Program-made: the position numbers and the translations under genes | Notes under the pieces: model-generated | What the model was told of the DNA's origin: nothing | Seen by the model: the letters and a program-made list of their open reading frames with translations, nothing else | Databases searched by the model: none | Assembly: GCA_017416845.1 (NCBI GenBank) | Contig: JAFQBA010000061.1 | Span: forward strand, 1 to 36,379 | Direction: 5' to 3' | Source: Clostridia bacterium | Lineage (GTDB): Bacteria; Bacillota; Clostridia; UMGS1810 | DNA length: 36,379 bases | Shown: in pieces, positions 1-8,400 of the stretch | Layout of the letters: every line of letters starts with the position of its first letter | Position numbering within the stretch: the stretch's first letter is position 1

Positions 1-189
1 ATATGCCTTTTTGCTCTTGCCAAATCTCACCACTCGCAGTACCTTTGTACAGCTTCGGGTTACCACTCAAAGCAAGGCTCTGCCTTGCTTTGAGTTCGAT
101 TTGACAATTCTGAATCTTTTTTCCTATTCCCCAAAAGGGACGGTAAATTAATTTGCTGAATTTGCTGAATTAATTTACCGTCCCCTTTT
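1..189. repeat. Dispersed intergenic repeat, copy 1 (two-hairpin element)
   Basis: Positions 1-189 match 25290-25470 almost base for base. Up to position 140 there is a single difference (T at 85, C at 25374). The element holds a perfect 13-bp hairpin with a 3-nt loop at 66-94 and a long hairpin at 133-189. The left edge may lie outside the window because the match already starts at base 1. The element abuts the stop codon of the minus-strand decarboxylase-like gene. No coding capacity is evident. It could be a palindromic mobile repeat or a conserved 3'-end RNA structure; the sequence alone does not decide. Confidence 0.9.
133..189. terminator. Long AT-rich hairpin with T/A tails, likely bidirectional terminator
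   Basis: The left arm is 133-153 and the right arm 168-189, with a 14-nt loop that contains a TGCTGAATT duplication. The arms pair through GGGACGG and CCGTCCC and continue into TAAATTAATT, with one bulged C. Runs of A and T flank the stem, so it could terminate transcription from either side. It directly follows the stop codon of the minus-strand operon (190-3379) and probably ends that transcript. Confidence 0.65.
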
Positions 190-1623
190 TTATACGTAGA
201 ATGAATCTCCTAATTCAAGCACCTCAATGCGGTTTTGCCCGTCAATGCCCTCGACCTTCCCTCCATGGGACAAAATCGAAGCTATTGTATCTATGTGGCG
301 TTGAGTAATTTTTTCGCCGGGAATAATAATGGGAGTTCCCTGAGGGATCTTATATATTATCTTTCTGCAAAGTCTGCCTGCGGCAGTCTCAAAATCCACC
401 TTTTCTCCATCACAGTTAAACGCCTTAAACGGCATAACCTGCACACGTTTTCTTGACGGAGCTGTTTTTTCATCATCCTCAATGGAAATTTTGGTTGATG
501 CCAGCTTTGCAATGGACATGCACGAATTTACAAGTCTTCTCATCTCGGTGGGAGTATTGTAAAGAGAAACGGAAAAAACAAGATTATCACCGTCTACGGC
601 ATCGGCCTCTATGGCATAACGTCTCAAAAGAATCTTTGCCGCATCATCGGCGGAAATGTCAACCTTCGAAAAATTGAGCACAATTTTGGTAATATCCGTT
701 TCATCGATATTTGATCCGTTGTTATATTCAACATCAAACCACAGAATGTCGGTATTTCGGTTCATAAGCTGTTTTCCGCGTTCAATTTCCCTGAAAAGAT
801 GCTGATATTTCTTCCCGTTTTCAAAAGCATAGTATATGGCATTTTCCGTAGCACATACAAAAGCCGATGACCCCCCCGAGCCCTGATACATCTGAAGCTG
901 TTCCTCAACACTTTCGGGGCTTACAAGCTTTGAATTGATATGCAAAAGACCGCTTCCGCAAAAACCGCCCAGAGTTTCACTGCAGCTGTGAACAACAATG
1001 TCCGCCCCGTGAAGAAGTGCCGGTTCGGGGAAGCTGTCATAGAAGTTAAAATGAGCGCCTAAAGACTCGTCAACAATCAAAACCATGTTGTTTTCATGAG
1101 CTATTTCTGCCGCCTTGGCTATATTGGCACACACACCGAAATATGTAGGCGATGTTATAATCATCGCCTTTGCATCGTGATGCTGTTCGGAAAGATATTC
1201 CAGCTCTTCGGTGTTGATACCGCCGTTTATATCATATTTAAGATTGTAGCTTCTTTTTATAAACACAGGAATCAAAGCAAGCAGAGTCAAAGCATTAATA
1301 ACAGCCCTGTCACACTCGGGATCCACAATAATTTTGTCGCCTGCCTTGCACACCGAGGCAATAGCGGCATATATGCCAAGACCTGCACCATTGTTTAAAT
1401 AGAAGCTTCTTTCAGCCCCGAATATTCCTGCAATTTGTTCTTCCCCTGCCCTTATGGCAGTTGTGGTGCTTTCTCCGTTTTCAAAATACTGATAATACGG
1501 AAGATCAAGCCGGCACAGGCTCTCGGTTCTCATTCTCACCTTGCTCTTGTGACCGGGAGCGGTAAACTTGATTTTCCTTCTTGAATTGTATTTCATCAAT
1601 CTGTTGTAGATGGGTGATTTCAT
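190..1623 (-). CDS. Orn/Lys/Arg decarboxylase-like protein lacking the PLP lysine
   Basis: This 477-aa protein has the fold-type I layout of the Orn/Lys/Arg decarboxylase family: PGHK near residues 23-26, a FGAERSFYLNNG segment at 68-79, TSPTYFGV at 157-164, and a C-terminal PQGTPIIIPGE stretch. Several catalytic positions are altered. The family's usual HKTL motif, whose lysine binds PLP, reads SETL (Glu216). The DEAHG motif reads DESLG, and the RNxHKS segment reads DPECDRAV. By family knowledge, loss of the lysine should abolish normal PLP chemistry, so it may be a non-catalytic or repurposed homolog. Reading frame is intact and full length. The ATG is preceded by GAGAGG. It is the last gene of a four-gene operon, 15 nt after the membrane protein. 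Confidence 0.85.
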   Translation of the reverse strand: MKSPIYNRLMKYNSRRKIKFTAPGHKSKVRMRTESLCRLDLPYYQYFENGESTTTAIRAGEEQIAGIFGAERSFYLNNGAGLGIYAAIASVCKAGDKIIVDPECDRAVINALTLLALIPVFIKRSYNLKYDINGGINTEELEYLSEQHHDAKAMIITSPTYFGVCANIAKAAEIAHENNMVLIVDESLGAHFNFYDSFPEPALLHGADIVVHSCSETLGGFCGSGLLHINSKLVSPESVEEQLQMYQGSGGSSAFVCATENAIYYAFENGKKYQHLFREIERGKQLMNRNTDILWFDVEYNNGSNIDETDITKIVLNFSKVDISADDAAKILLRRYAIEADAVDGDNLVFSVSLYNTPTEMRRLVNSCMSIAKLASTKISIEDDEKTAPSRKRVQVMPFKAFNCDGEKVDFETAAGRLCRKIIYKIPQGTPIIIPGEKITQRHIDTIASILSHGGKVEGIDGQNRIEVLELGDSFYV

Positions 1624-1638
1624 AATTATGTTCCTCTC

Positions 1639-2127
1639 TTACTTACCTGCCGATTTAAGTGCCAAGATAAGCTTTTTGCTTCCTTTGAATTTCAAAGCCC
1701 CCAAGTCTTTGTCGTCTTTGTATATCACATATATTTCCTTGCCCTTTTGAAGAGGCCTTGTAAACGGAATCGCTTTCACGCCGTCATATTTGCTCTTTTT
1801 CTTTTTTGCATCACAAACATCCGATATGTTTTGCAAGGCAATAAGTGCAACAAGCACCTGTTTACGTCGGGACTGTATTTTTGTGATGGTAAGCTTTCCT
1901 TCGCTTATGCATATTTCATATTCCGTGAGTACCTTTGTCACAAGAAACCATCCGAATCCAAGCGTTATAACCAGCATTATGCCGTACATAACAACAGAAA
2001 GACTGAATTCAAAAAGAATCTGTGCAATTCCCCACAAAATATAAAACAAATACATCGAAATTGCCCACATCACCACAGATAATATGGGATTTATTCCCGA
2101 TTTTACTGTTTCTTTATACATATCCAT
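1639..2127 (-). CDS. Small membrane protein of unknown function
   Basis: This 162-aa protein is not recognised as a named family. The first 65 residues hold two closely spaced hydrophobic segments, roughly 14-35 and 41-63. A soluble, lysine-rich C-terminal half follows, which alternates short hydrophobic and charged stretches as in a small beta-rich (PH-like) domain; that resemblance is only an impression. The start ATG at 2127 has a GAGAGGG ribosome site and lies inside the end of birA, giving a 14-nt overlap that suggests translational coupling. The decarboxylase-like gene begins 15 nt after its stop. Confidence 0.7.
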   Translation of the reverse strand: MDMYKETVKSGINPILSVVMWAISMYLFYILWGIAQILFEFSLSVVMYGIMLVITLGFGWFLVTKVLTEYEICISEGKLTITKIQSRRKQVLVALIALQNISDVCDAKKKKSKYDGVKAIPFTRPLQKGKEIYVIYKDDKDLGALKFKGSKKLILALKSAGK

Positions 2128-2905
2128 CGTATATCCCTCTCACCGACACCTCACCTGAACACACTCTCACGGTAGTGCCGTCATCCTTTTCTATAACAAG
2201 AGAACCATCGGACCCGATTGTCCGGCATATCCCCTCAAATGTCTTTCCGTCGGTATATATGGCTTTAACATGAGCCCCCAAAGTCAGACATGCCGCCGAA
2301 AACTCGTCGAGAATTTTGCTGTCATCATATTTGAGACACCTTTCAATCTCAAGAAAAACAGTACACAAAACTTCGTTTTCGTCAACTTCTTCTCCGATAA
2401 GCTGTTTTACGGAAGCGGCATATTTAAGCTCCTGCGAAAAACCTTCGGTGTTAGCGTTTATGCCTATTCCCACATTTATGTATCCTGATTTGCCGTCAAT
2501 AAAATCTATTTTGGTTAAAATGCCGCAGAGCTTTTTCCCGTCTTTCGAAACAATGTCATTGGGCCATTTAATAAAACACGGCAAATAACGTGACAATGCT
2601 CTTTGAATGCCAAGAGCACACACAAGAGTCATAAGCTGAAGGCTTTGCTTTGTTTTTGCGGGATCGAGCATAAGCGAAACATATATGCCCCCACTTCGGG
2701 ACTGCCAGCTTCTTCCCAGACGACCTCTGCCGTCGGTCTGCTCCCTTGCACAGATAACACTGCCGTGATGCGGTTCGCATTCTTTTGAAGCATCAAACGT
2801 GGAAGTAACCCTTTCGAAAAAATGCAGGTCACGTCCTATATACTCGGTTTTCAAAGCCGATTCTATCCCATTTTCAGAAAGTATGTTGTTGCTGTTGGTT
2901 ATCAT
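2114..2905 (-). CDS. birA: Biotin--[acetyl-CoA-carboxylase] ligase, monofunctional type
   Basis: The protein (263 aa) attaches biotin to biotin-dependent carboxylases via biotinyl-AMP. The biotin/ATP loop is seen as GRGRLGRSW at 59-67, followed by SGGIYVSLML, and KWPNDI at 113-118 with the downstream GIL and NVGIGIN segments typical of the catalytic domain. A C-terminal beta domain of about 50 residues follows. The N-terminal winged-helix of BirA repressors is absent: only about 25 residues precede the catalytic core, so this should be an enzyme without DNA-binding function. It starts 15 nt after the phosphodiesterase gene and overlaps the next gene by 14 nt, consistent with one operon. Confidence 0.93.
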   Translation of the reverse strand: MITNSNNILSENGIESALKTEYIGRDLHFFERVTSTFDASKECEPHHGSVICAREQTDGRGRLGRSWQSRSGGIYVSLMLDPAKTKQSLQLMTLVCALGIQRALSRYLPCFIKWPNDIVSKDGKKLCGILTKIDFIDGKSGYINVGIGINANTEGFSQELKYAASVKQLIGEEVDENEVLCTVFLEIERCLKYDDSKILDEFSAACLTLGAHVKAIYTDGKTFEGICRTIGSDGSLVIEKDDGTTVRVCSGEVSVRGIYDGYV

Positions 2906-2920
2906 CTCATTACCCCGTTT

Positions 2921-3379
2921 TCACCTGCAGATTTCAGAGCGTACGCTATCGCCGTCTATATGAATCAGACCATAGCTGTGAGCAGAGCCCGGATTCATAA
3001 CAAGCACAGAACCGGTTTCAAGATATGCGGTGTGTGTGTGACCGTAGAGAACAATGTCTGCTCCCACCTCAACAGCCTTCTTTTTGAGAGCAAAAAGACC
3101 GCCTTTAACATGATATTTATGACCGTGGCAAACAAAAAATTTCTTTCCGCCAAGCTCAAAAATACGTTCATCGGGAAAAGCGGAATCACGCAGAAAGAAA
3201 TCATTGTTACCCTTTACAAAAATAAATTTTTGCCTCGGGAAAATGAGTTCAAGCTCTTCGCAGTCTGCAGCCATATCCCCAAGATGAATGCAAAAATCGC
3301 ACTTTTCCTTTTCTATAGCCTCCACAGCATCACCTATGTAACCGTGGGTATCACTTATAACAAGAATTTTCAAATTCAA
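2921..3379 (-). CDS. YfcE/MJ0936-type metallophosphodiesterase
   Basis: The 152-aa protein has all motifs of the small calcineurin-like phosphodiesterases: SDTHG at 9-13, GD at 34-35, GNND at 57-60, CHGH at 84-87 and GHTH at 113-116. These bind two metal ions. Natural substrates of such family members are often uncertain. The start is a TTG at 3379, after AAAGGA; a second TTG at 3373 would give the usual family N-terminus (short beta strand into SDTHG) with longer spacing and cannot be excluded. It is the first gene of the operon with birA, behind a good promoter at 3404-3432. Confidence 0.88.
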   Translation of the reverse strand: MNLKILVISDTHGYIGDAVEAIEKEKCDFCIHLGDMAADCEELELIFPRQKFIFVKGNNDFFLRDSAFPDERIFELGGKKFFVCHGHKYHVKGGLFALKKKAVEVGADIVLYGHTHTAYLETGSVLVMNPGSAHSYGLIHIDGDSVRSEICR

Positions 3380-3403
3380 TCATTCCTTTGATAAACTTCT
3401 TTT

Positions 3404-3432
3404 ATTATATCAAACCATGAGTCAATTTGCAA
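3404..3432 (-). promoter_or_regulatory. SigA-type promoter of the phosphodiesterase-birA operon
   Basis: Reading the minus strand, TTGCAA (3427-3432) is followed by 17 nt and then a perfect TATAAT (3404-3409). It lies about 25-50 nt upstream of the TTG start at 3379. Confidence 0.7.
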
Positions 3433-3471
3433 GTCATACGACGATTTTTTGCAAAAGTTCAAAAAATAAAA

Positions 3472-3527
3472 GGAGTGCAAAACAGCCGGACGCATAATCA
3501 AACATTTAACGCCGCCTTTTGCACTCC
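3472..3527 (-). terminator. spoVG terminator
   Basis: The arms GGAGTGCAAAA (3472-3482) and TTTTGCACTCC (3517-3527) are perfectly complementary over 11 bp, with further GC-rich pairing inside. On the minus strand the stem runs into CTTTTATTTTTT, a typical rho-independent tail. It sits 35 nt beyond the spoVG stop. Confidence 0.85.
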
Positions 3528-3561
3528 GTTTTCCGTTGGAAGATTATCGGTCAGTTAACCT

Positions 3562-3840
3562 TCACACCGTCCTTGATTCTTCTTCAACAAGAGTCGAATG
3601 ATATTTTTCTAAAATTCTTTCCTGCAGATGCTCTCTCATTTCAACATTTATGGGATGAGCGATGTCTTTATATTCATTGTCGGGAGTTTTTCGGCTGGGC
3701 ATTGCAATAAACAGCCTGTCCTGCCCGTCAATTATTTTGATATCATGCACAACAAAGCAGTTGTCAAAGGTAACAGAGACCACCGCCTTCATTTTTTCGT
3801 CATGATTCATCTGTCTGATTCTTATATCTGTTATTTCCAT
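3562..3840 (-). CDS. spoVG: SpoVG, septation/RNA-binding regulator
   Basis: At 92 aa this has the usual SpoVG length and the family's N-terminal [10 protein letters not shown] strand, [24 protein letters not shown] and AHPIN motifs. SpoVG homologs are small nucleic-acid-binding regulators affecting septation, sporulation and other processes in Bacillota. The ATG follows GGAGG with 7-nt spacing. It is monocistronic: a strong terminator lies downstream and the next gene has its own promoter. The divergent neighbour is murC. A near-perfect dyad at 3862-3882 in its leader could be an operator. Confidence 0.96.
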   Translation of the reverse strand: MEITDIRIRQMNHDEKMKAVVSVTFDNCFVVHDIKIIDGQDRLFIAMPSRKTPDNEYKDIAHPINVEMREHLQERILEKYHSTLVEEESRTV

Positions 3841-3861
3841 GTCAAAACCTCCGTTATTACA

Positions 3862-3882
3862 CTGTACATTTATTGTGCACAG
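3862..3882. promoter_or_regulatory. Candidate operator dyad upstream of spoVG
   Basis: CTGTACA, 7 nt, TGCACAG forms a dyad with one mismatch between arms. It lies 22-42 nt upstream of the spoVG start, where a repressor could act. The binding protein is unknown. Confidence 0.35.
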
Positions 3883-3959
3883 TTTTTTTAATTATATTAC
3901 ACATCAAAACATTTTTATTTTTGTATATTATTTATGTTTATTTTTGGGAGTAAATAGTG

Positions 3960-3965
3960 TATAAT
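3960..3965 (+). promoter_or_regulatory. Probable -10 box for murC
   Basis: A perfect TATAAT lies 36 nt upstream of the murC TTG start. No good -35 match is seen at 16-18 nt spacing, so the call rests on the -10 and its position in the divergent spoVG-murC gap. Confidence 0.4.
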
Positions 3966-4001
3966 TTATATATACATTCCCTTTGAAGGAGTTGCTTTGT
4001 T

Positions 4002-5345
4002 TTGAACAAATTAAAATATGTACATTTCATCGGCATCGGAGGCATAAGCATGAGTGCAATCGCCAAGGTGCTTATTCATAACAACGTAAAAGTTTCGGGG
4101 TCCGACAGCGGCTCATCAAAAATAACCGAGGAGCTGAAAGGTCTCGGTGCCGAAATTTTTAAAGGTCACGATGCATCAAACATCAAAAGCCCCGACCTCG
4201 TGGTCTATACCGCCGCCGTAAAGGACGACAATCCCGAGCTTATGCGTGCAAGAGAGCTCGGCATTGAAACCGTGGCAAGAGCCGAAATGCTCGGACGGAT
4301 AATGAAAAACTACAAAAAAGCTATTTCCGTTGCAGGAACTCACGGCAAAACCACAGCCACTTCCATGATGACCTATGTTCTCATGAAAGCTCTCCTTGAC
4401 CCTACCGTCATGGTGGGTGGCGAGCTCGACATCATAGACGGCAACTTCCGCATCGGAAAAAGTGAATATTTCCTCACTGAGTCCTGCGAGTATTGCCGAA
4501 GCTTTTTAAGCTTTTTCCCAACAGTGGGAATTATCCTCAATGTTGAAGAGGATCACCTCGATTATTACAAGGACATTGACGACATAAAAAGCGCTTTTTC
4601 GGACTTTGCAAACCTCATCCCGAAAGACGGTGTGCTGGTTGTTTGTGCAGAAGGTGAAAATGGCGCAGACTGCGTGCAAAGCACAAAGGCAAAGCCAATT
4701 TTCTACGGCTTTGAAAAAGGCGACTATCAGGCTCGCAACATAAGCTTTGACGATTTTGGTTATCCAACCTTTGATGTTTACAAAGACGGCGAAAAACTAA
4801 TTACTCTCACCCTTAGTGTGGTCGGAAGACACAATGTGCTAAATGCCACAGGAATTCTTGCAACAGCCCTTGCCATGGGCATTGAGCTTGATGCAATCAA
4901 AGCAGGACTTGAAGCATTTTCGGGTACAAAAAGACGTTTTGAGAAAAAAGGCTATTGCAACGGTGCACTTATTGTGGATGACTATGCTCATCATCCCACC
5001 GAGATTGAAGCAACCTTTGCATCGGTCAAAAAAACCAAGCATAACACCGTGTGGTGCATTTTCCAGCCTCACACCTACACAAGAACAAAAGCCCTTTTTG
5101 GCGATTTTGCAAGGGTGCTTTCAAAGGTTGACCGTGTTATCATTACCGACATCTATGCCGCAAGAGAAAAAGACACAGGTCTTGTTAGCGCAAAACAGCT
5201 TGCGGATGCCATTCCCGATTCAAGATATATCCCCGATTTTGAAGACATTGCCTCATTCATAAAATCCGTTGCACAAAAAGGTGATATAATAATCACCATG
5301 GGCGCAGGAAATGTGGTAAACATCGGCGATATGATTAAAGATTAA
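4002..5345 (+). CDS. murC: UDP-N-acetylmuramate--L-alanine ligase
   Basis: MurC adds L-alanine to UDP-MurNAc, the first peptide step in cytoplasmic peptidoglycan precursor synthesis. The 447-aa protein shows the N-terminal Rossmann motif HFIGIGGISMSAIA (residues 8-21), the ATP-binding AGTHGKTT (111-118), NVEEDHLDYY near 180 and DDYAHHPTEI near 326, in the order and length expected of the family. The start is TTG at 4002 with GAAGGAG about 10 nt upstream; no ATG would preserve the Rossmann motif. It is monocistronic, ending at a convergent hairpin shared with the heparinase-like gene. Confidence 0.97.
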   Translation: MNKLKYVHFIGIGGISMSAIAKVLIHNNVKVSGSDSGSSKITEELKGLGAEIFKGHDASNIKSPDLVVYTAAVKDDNPELMRARELGIETVARAEMLGRIMKNYKKAISVAGTHGKTTATSMMTYVLMKALLDPTVMVGGELDIIDGNFRIGKSEYFLTESCEYCRSFLSFFPTVGIILNVEEDHLDYYKDIDDIKSAFSDFANLIPKDGVLVVCAEGENGADCVQSTKAKPIFYGFEKGDYQARNISFDDFGYPTFDVYKDGEKLITLTLSVVGRHNVLNATGILATALAMGIELDAIKAGLEAFSGTKRRFEKKGYCNGALIVDDYAHHPTEIEATFASVKKTKHNTVWCIFQPHTYTRTKALFGDFARVLSKVDRVIITDIYAAREKDTGLVSAKQLADAIPDSRYIPDFEDIASFIKSVAQKGDIIITMGAGNVVNIGDMIKD

Positions 5346-5355
5346 TAATAATTAC

Positions 5356-5393
5356 AAAAAGCTATGCAAACTTATTTGTCTGTATAGCTTTTT
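5356..5393. terminator. Bidirectional terminator between murC and the heparinase-like gene
   Basis: AAAAAGCTAT (5356-5365) pairs perfectly with ATAGCTTTTT (5384-5393), giving U-rich tails on both strands between two convergent genes. Confidence 0.8.
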
Positions 5394-5409
5394 CATATTT
5401 TCTTATAAT

Positions 5410-8400
5410 TCAGTTATTAATCGCGTCACTGATTCTTTTTATTATCACTGCGCTTTCGGCTCTTGTTGTATTTTTCTTGGGAGCAAAGCTTCCGTCGGAC
5501 ATTCCCTTTACAAATCCGAGACTAACTCCCCGGGAAACATATGCCTTTGCCCAAGGAGCAATTTGGTCATTATCTGTAAATGAGGTTTCACCTGCCTCGG
5601 GAAGGTTTTTACCGAGAGCATATGCATTGACCGCAATTTTAACCATTTCCTCACGGGTGATGAGGTCATTGGGTCTGAAATTCACATCTTTTGAAATCAA
5701 ACCAAGAGAGAGTGCCGTTGCAATGTTTTCTGCATACCAGGCATCTTTTGAAACATCGGCATATTCATTTGCATAAGCCGTCTTGGAACGGGCAAGCATT
5801 CTTATTATAAGGGTTACAAATTCTGCTCTTGTGACATTGTCTTCGGGAGCAAAAAGTGTGAGGGTTCTGCCGGTTACAATACCATTTTCAAAAAGATATT
5901 TAATGTCCGCTTCTGCCCAGTGACCTTGTATGTCGGTAAAGGGGTTTGACACAGGAACATAACCGCCAAATCCGCCTCCGAAACCGCCTGATGATGTGCC
6001 TCCTCCTGATGAAGAACTACCGCCTGAAGACGAATCCTTTTCGGGTCTCTTGCCTATTTCGCCTTTATCGGAATTGCCATCATCGGGAAGTTTGGTGTTT
6101 GAGCCTGCCATGCCCACAACTATGTATCCTTCACTGTCATAGCCAAAGACAGCGGCTTTTCCGTTAATCAAAACCTCGGTTGTGTCAAAAGACAATGCTT
6201 TAATTCCGTCAAAGTTCATGTTTTCATCTGTCTGAATTTCAAGTCTTGTACCCTTCCATTCAAAGGATGCCGACTCTGCCCTTTGAGGAAGTTTTGCTAT
6301 TATTTTTCCGTTTTTGTCCTTAACAAAGGATGCAGATTTCATATTGACGGTGGAAATCTCGTTAACATTGTTGTTTTCAAGAACAAAAGCCAACTGACCG
6401 TCGGTGGAATATTTGTCAAAGGTGCGGACCGATGTCGGATTTTCTTCGTAGGAAAGATAATAATAGCCTGTTGTGCGAAGAAGATTGATATCGCTTGAAA
6501 CCTTGAGTCCCACTGCTTTGTCTTCGGAAACACCCACATCAATTTTTTTGGCAGATACCTTTGCATCTTCGGCATCTTTGTAGGGAACAAGAACAGTTGT
6601 AAAGGTTGTTATGCCCTTTTGGTTTTTCTCAAAATAGCCGTATGGTGCATCATAAATTTCATTGTTGCTCTTATCCCACCAGCCCATTTCTTCGGTTAGG
6701 CTTGCATCTTCATCAGCCGAGGCAACAATGATGTTGGCGCCTGACGGGTAATTGGATTTCACCATGTTGGTTTCGGGGTCAATTGAAAGATTGGCTTCGG
6801 GGAGCATGTGCCAGAGCTGTTTATAGCAGTTCTGGGCATCAACATCTTCGGGAACAAGATAGTCGGTAACTATCCAGTAGTTCTGCTTTGCAAACATTGT
6901 GTTTCGCGTATGTTCAAAGCCTGTGTTGTTGCGGGTTGTCATTGACAAAAAGTCAAAGGATGAATCTGTCACAAAATGGTCAATTCTTCCCGGTCCGTTT
7001 GAACCTCCACCCGTTCCAACTCCGTTTCCGAGCTGTGTTGTGTCATTAATCTCAACGGTGTTGTGAGCTCTTGTGGATTTGCCCCATTTTCTGAATGGAT
7101 TTTCGGAAACATAGGTGAAGATTCCTGCATCATTGAGAAGTGTTCTGCCAAATGCCGCAACGGTCAGATGGTTATCGTCCGCATGAACGTGACCGCCGTC
7201 TTCGTGAACATTGGTGAAAAGATACATTGCATCACTGCTCCAGTCGGAACGCAGAATTGCCTCATTTGCACCGTAATATGCTTTGGATGTCCAACTCGGG
7301 GCTTTTCCTTCTTTACCAAACGAATCGATGTAGAGAAGCTCGTCATCCTTGTAATATTTTGCCATTTGCGAGAAATTGCGTGTTTTAAGTCTTGTGGCAG
7401 GATTACCGAAGCCTGCATCACCGTATTGAAGACCTCCGCCGTAGGGTGTTACAAGAAGTGAGTTATAATACATGGATTTAATGAGCAAATCGTCATATTC
7501 CTTGCTCACATCGTCTCCCATTTCCAGGAGAGAATTTTTAAAGCCCACCATGCCCTTGCACACGCCCACACTGTAGGAATCAACGCCTTCAATGTAGGAA
7601 CCGTCCTCATAGTTGTTGAGAAAAATGAAGCCTTCAAGAATTTCTTTTGAAAATCCGTTCCAGTTGTTGCCGTTTTTGGAGTCATAAAACTCGGGCAATT
7701 TGTTGCTGGAGCGAAGAATTGAAGTCATTTCGGACTGAAGCCAGTTACCCTCTTTGGAATGTATGTGATAGAGGGCGTTTGATATATCCCAGATATGTTT
7801 TAATATTGCCGTGCAGGTTTCGGCGTCCATATATTTTGAATTCACAAGAATGTCTATGGTGTTATTGAGCTTATCCACACGGGACGAAGCATCAAGGGTT
7901 CTGGGGAACAGTCCTCGGCTATGAGGATTGTCAGGTTTTGTTAAAACTCCACCCTTGTCGGTGATAAAGTCCTGAATACGCCTGAGGGCTTTGTATGCAT
8001 AATACTCATCCTCTGTGACAACATATTCCGTTGCAAGTGCAGGAAGGTCATAAAAACGGGGTGCCTGATAATAGTATTCCGCTTCGGAATGGGCAGGTCT
8101 TTCCCAGTTGTTCTCTCCGGGAATACCACCAAAGAAATATATGTAGCCGGTGAGAGAATTCCAGCTTACCGTGGATTCATCCCAGCCTATCTGTTCTTTT
8201 AAAACAACAATTCGCTTTTCTTCATCGAGCAAATCGTTTTTGACATTCAAAACAAGCCTTGCATTTGTTATCTTGTCATCGGACTTTAGATCGGGGAAGC
8301 TGAATCTCAAAAGACTGCGGTAGTTTTCGTTACTCAAAAAATCACCAAAGGATTTTACTTTGAGATATGGCTCAAAGCCATAATTCGTATCGGCATATTC

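Noticed and set aside
2822..3391. Open frame of 189 codons on the plus strand across the phosphodiesterase gene
   Set aside because: It is antisense to a complete metallophosphodiesterase with all metal motifs.
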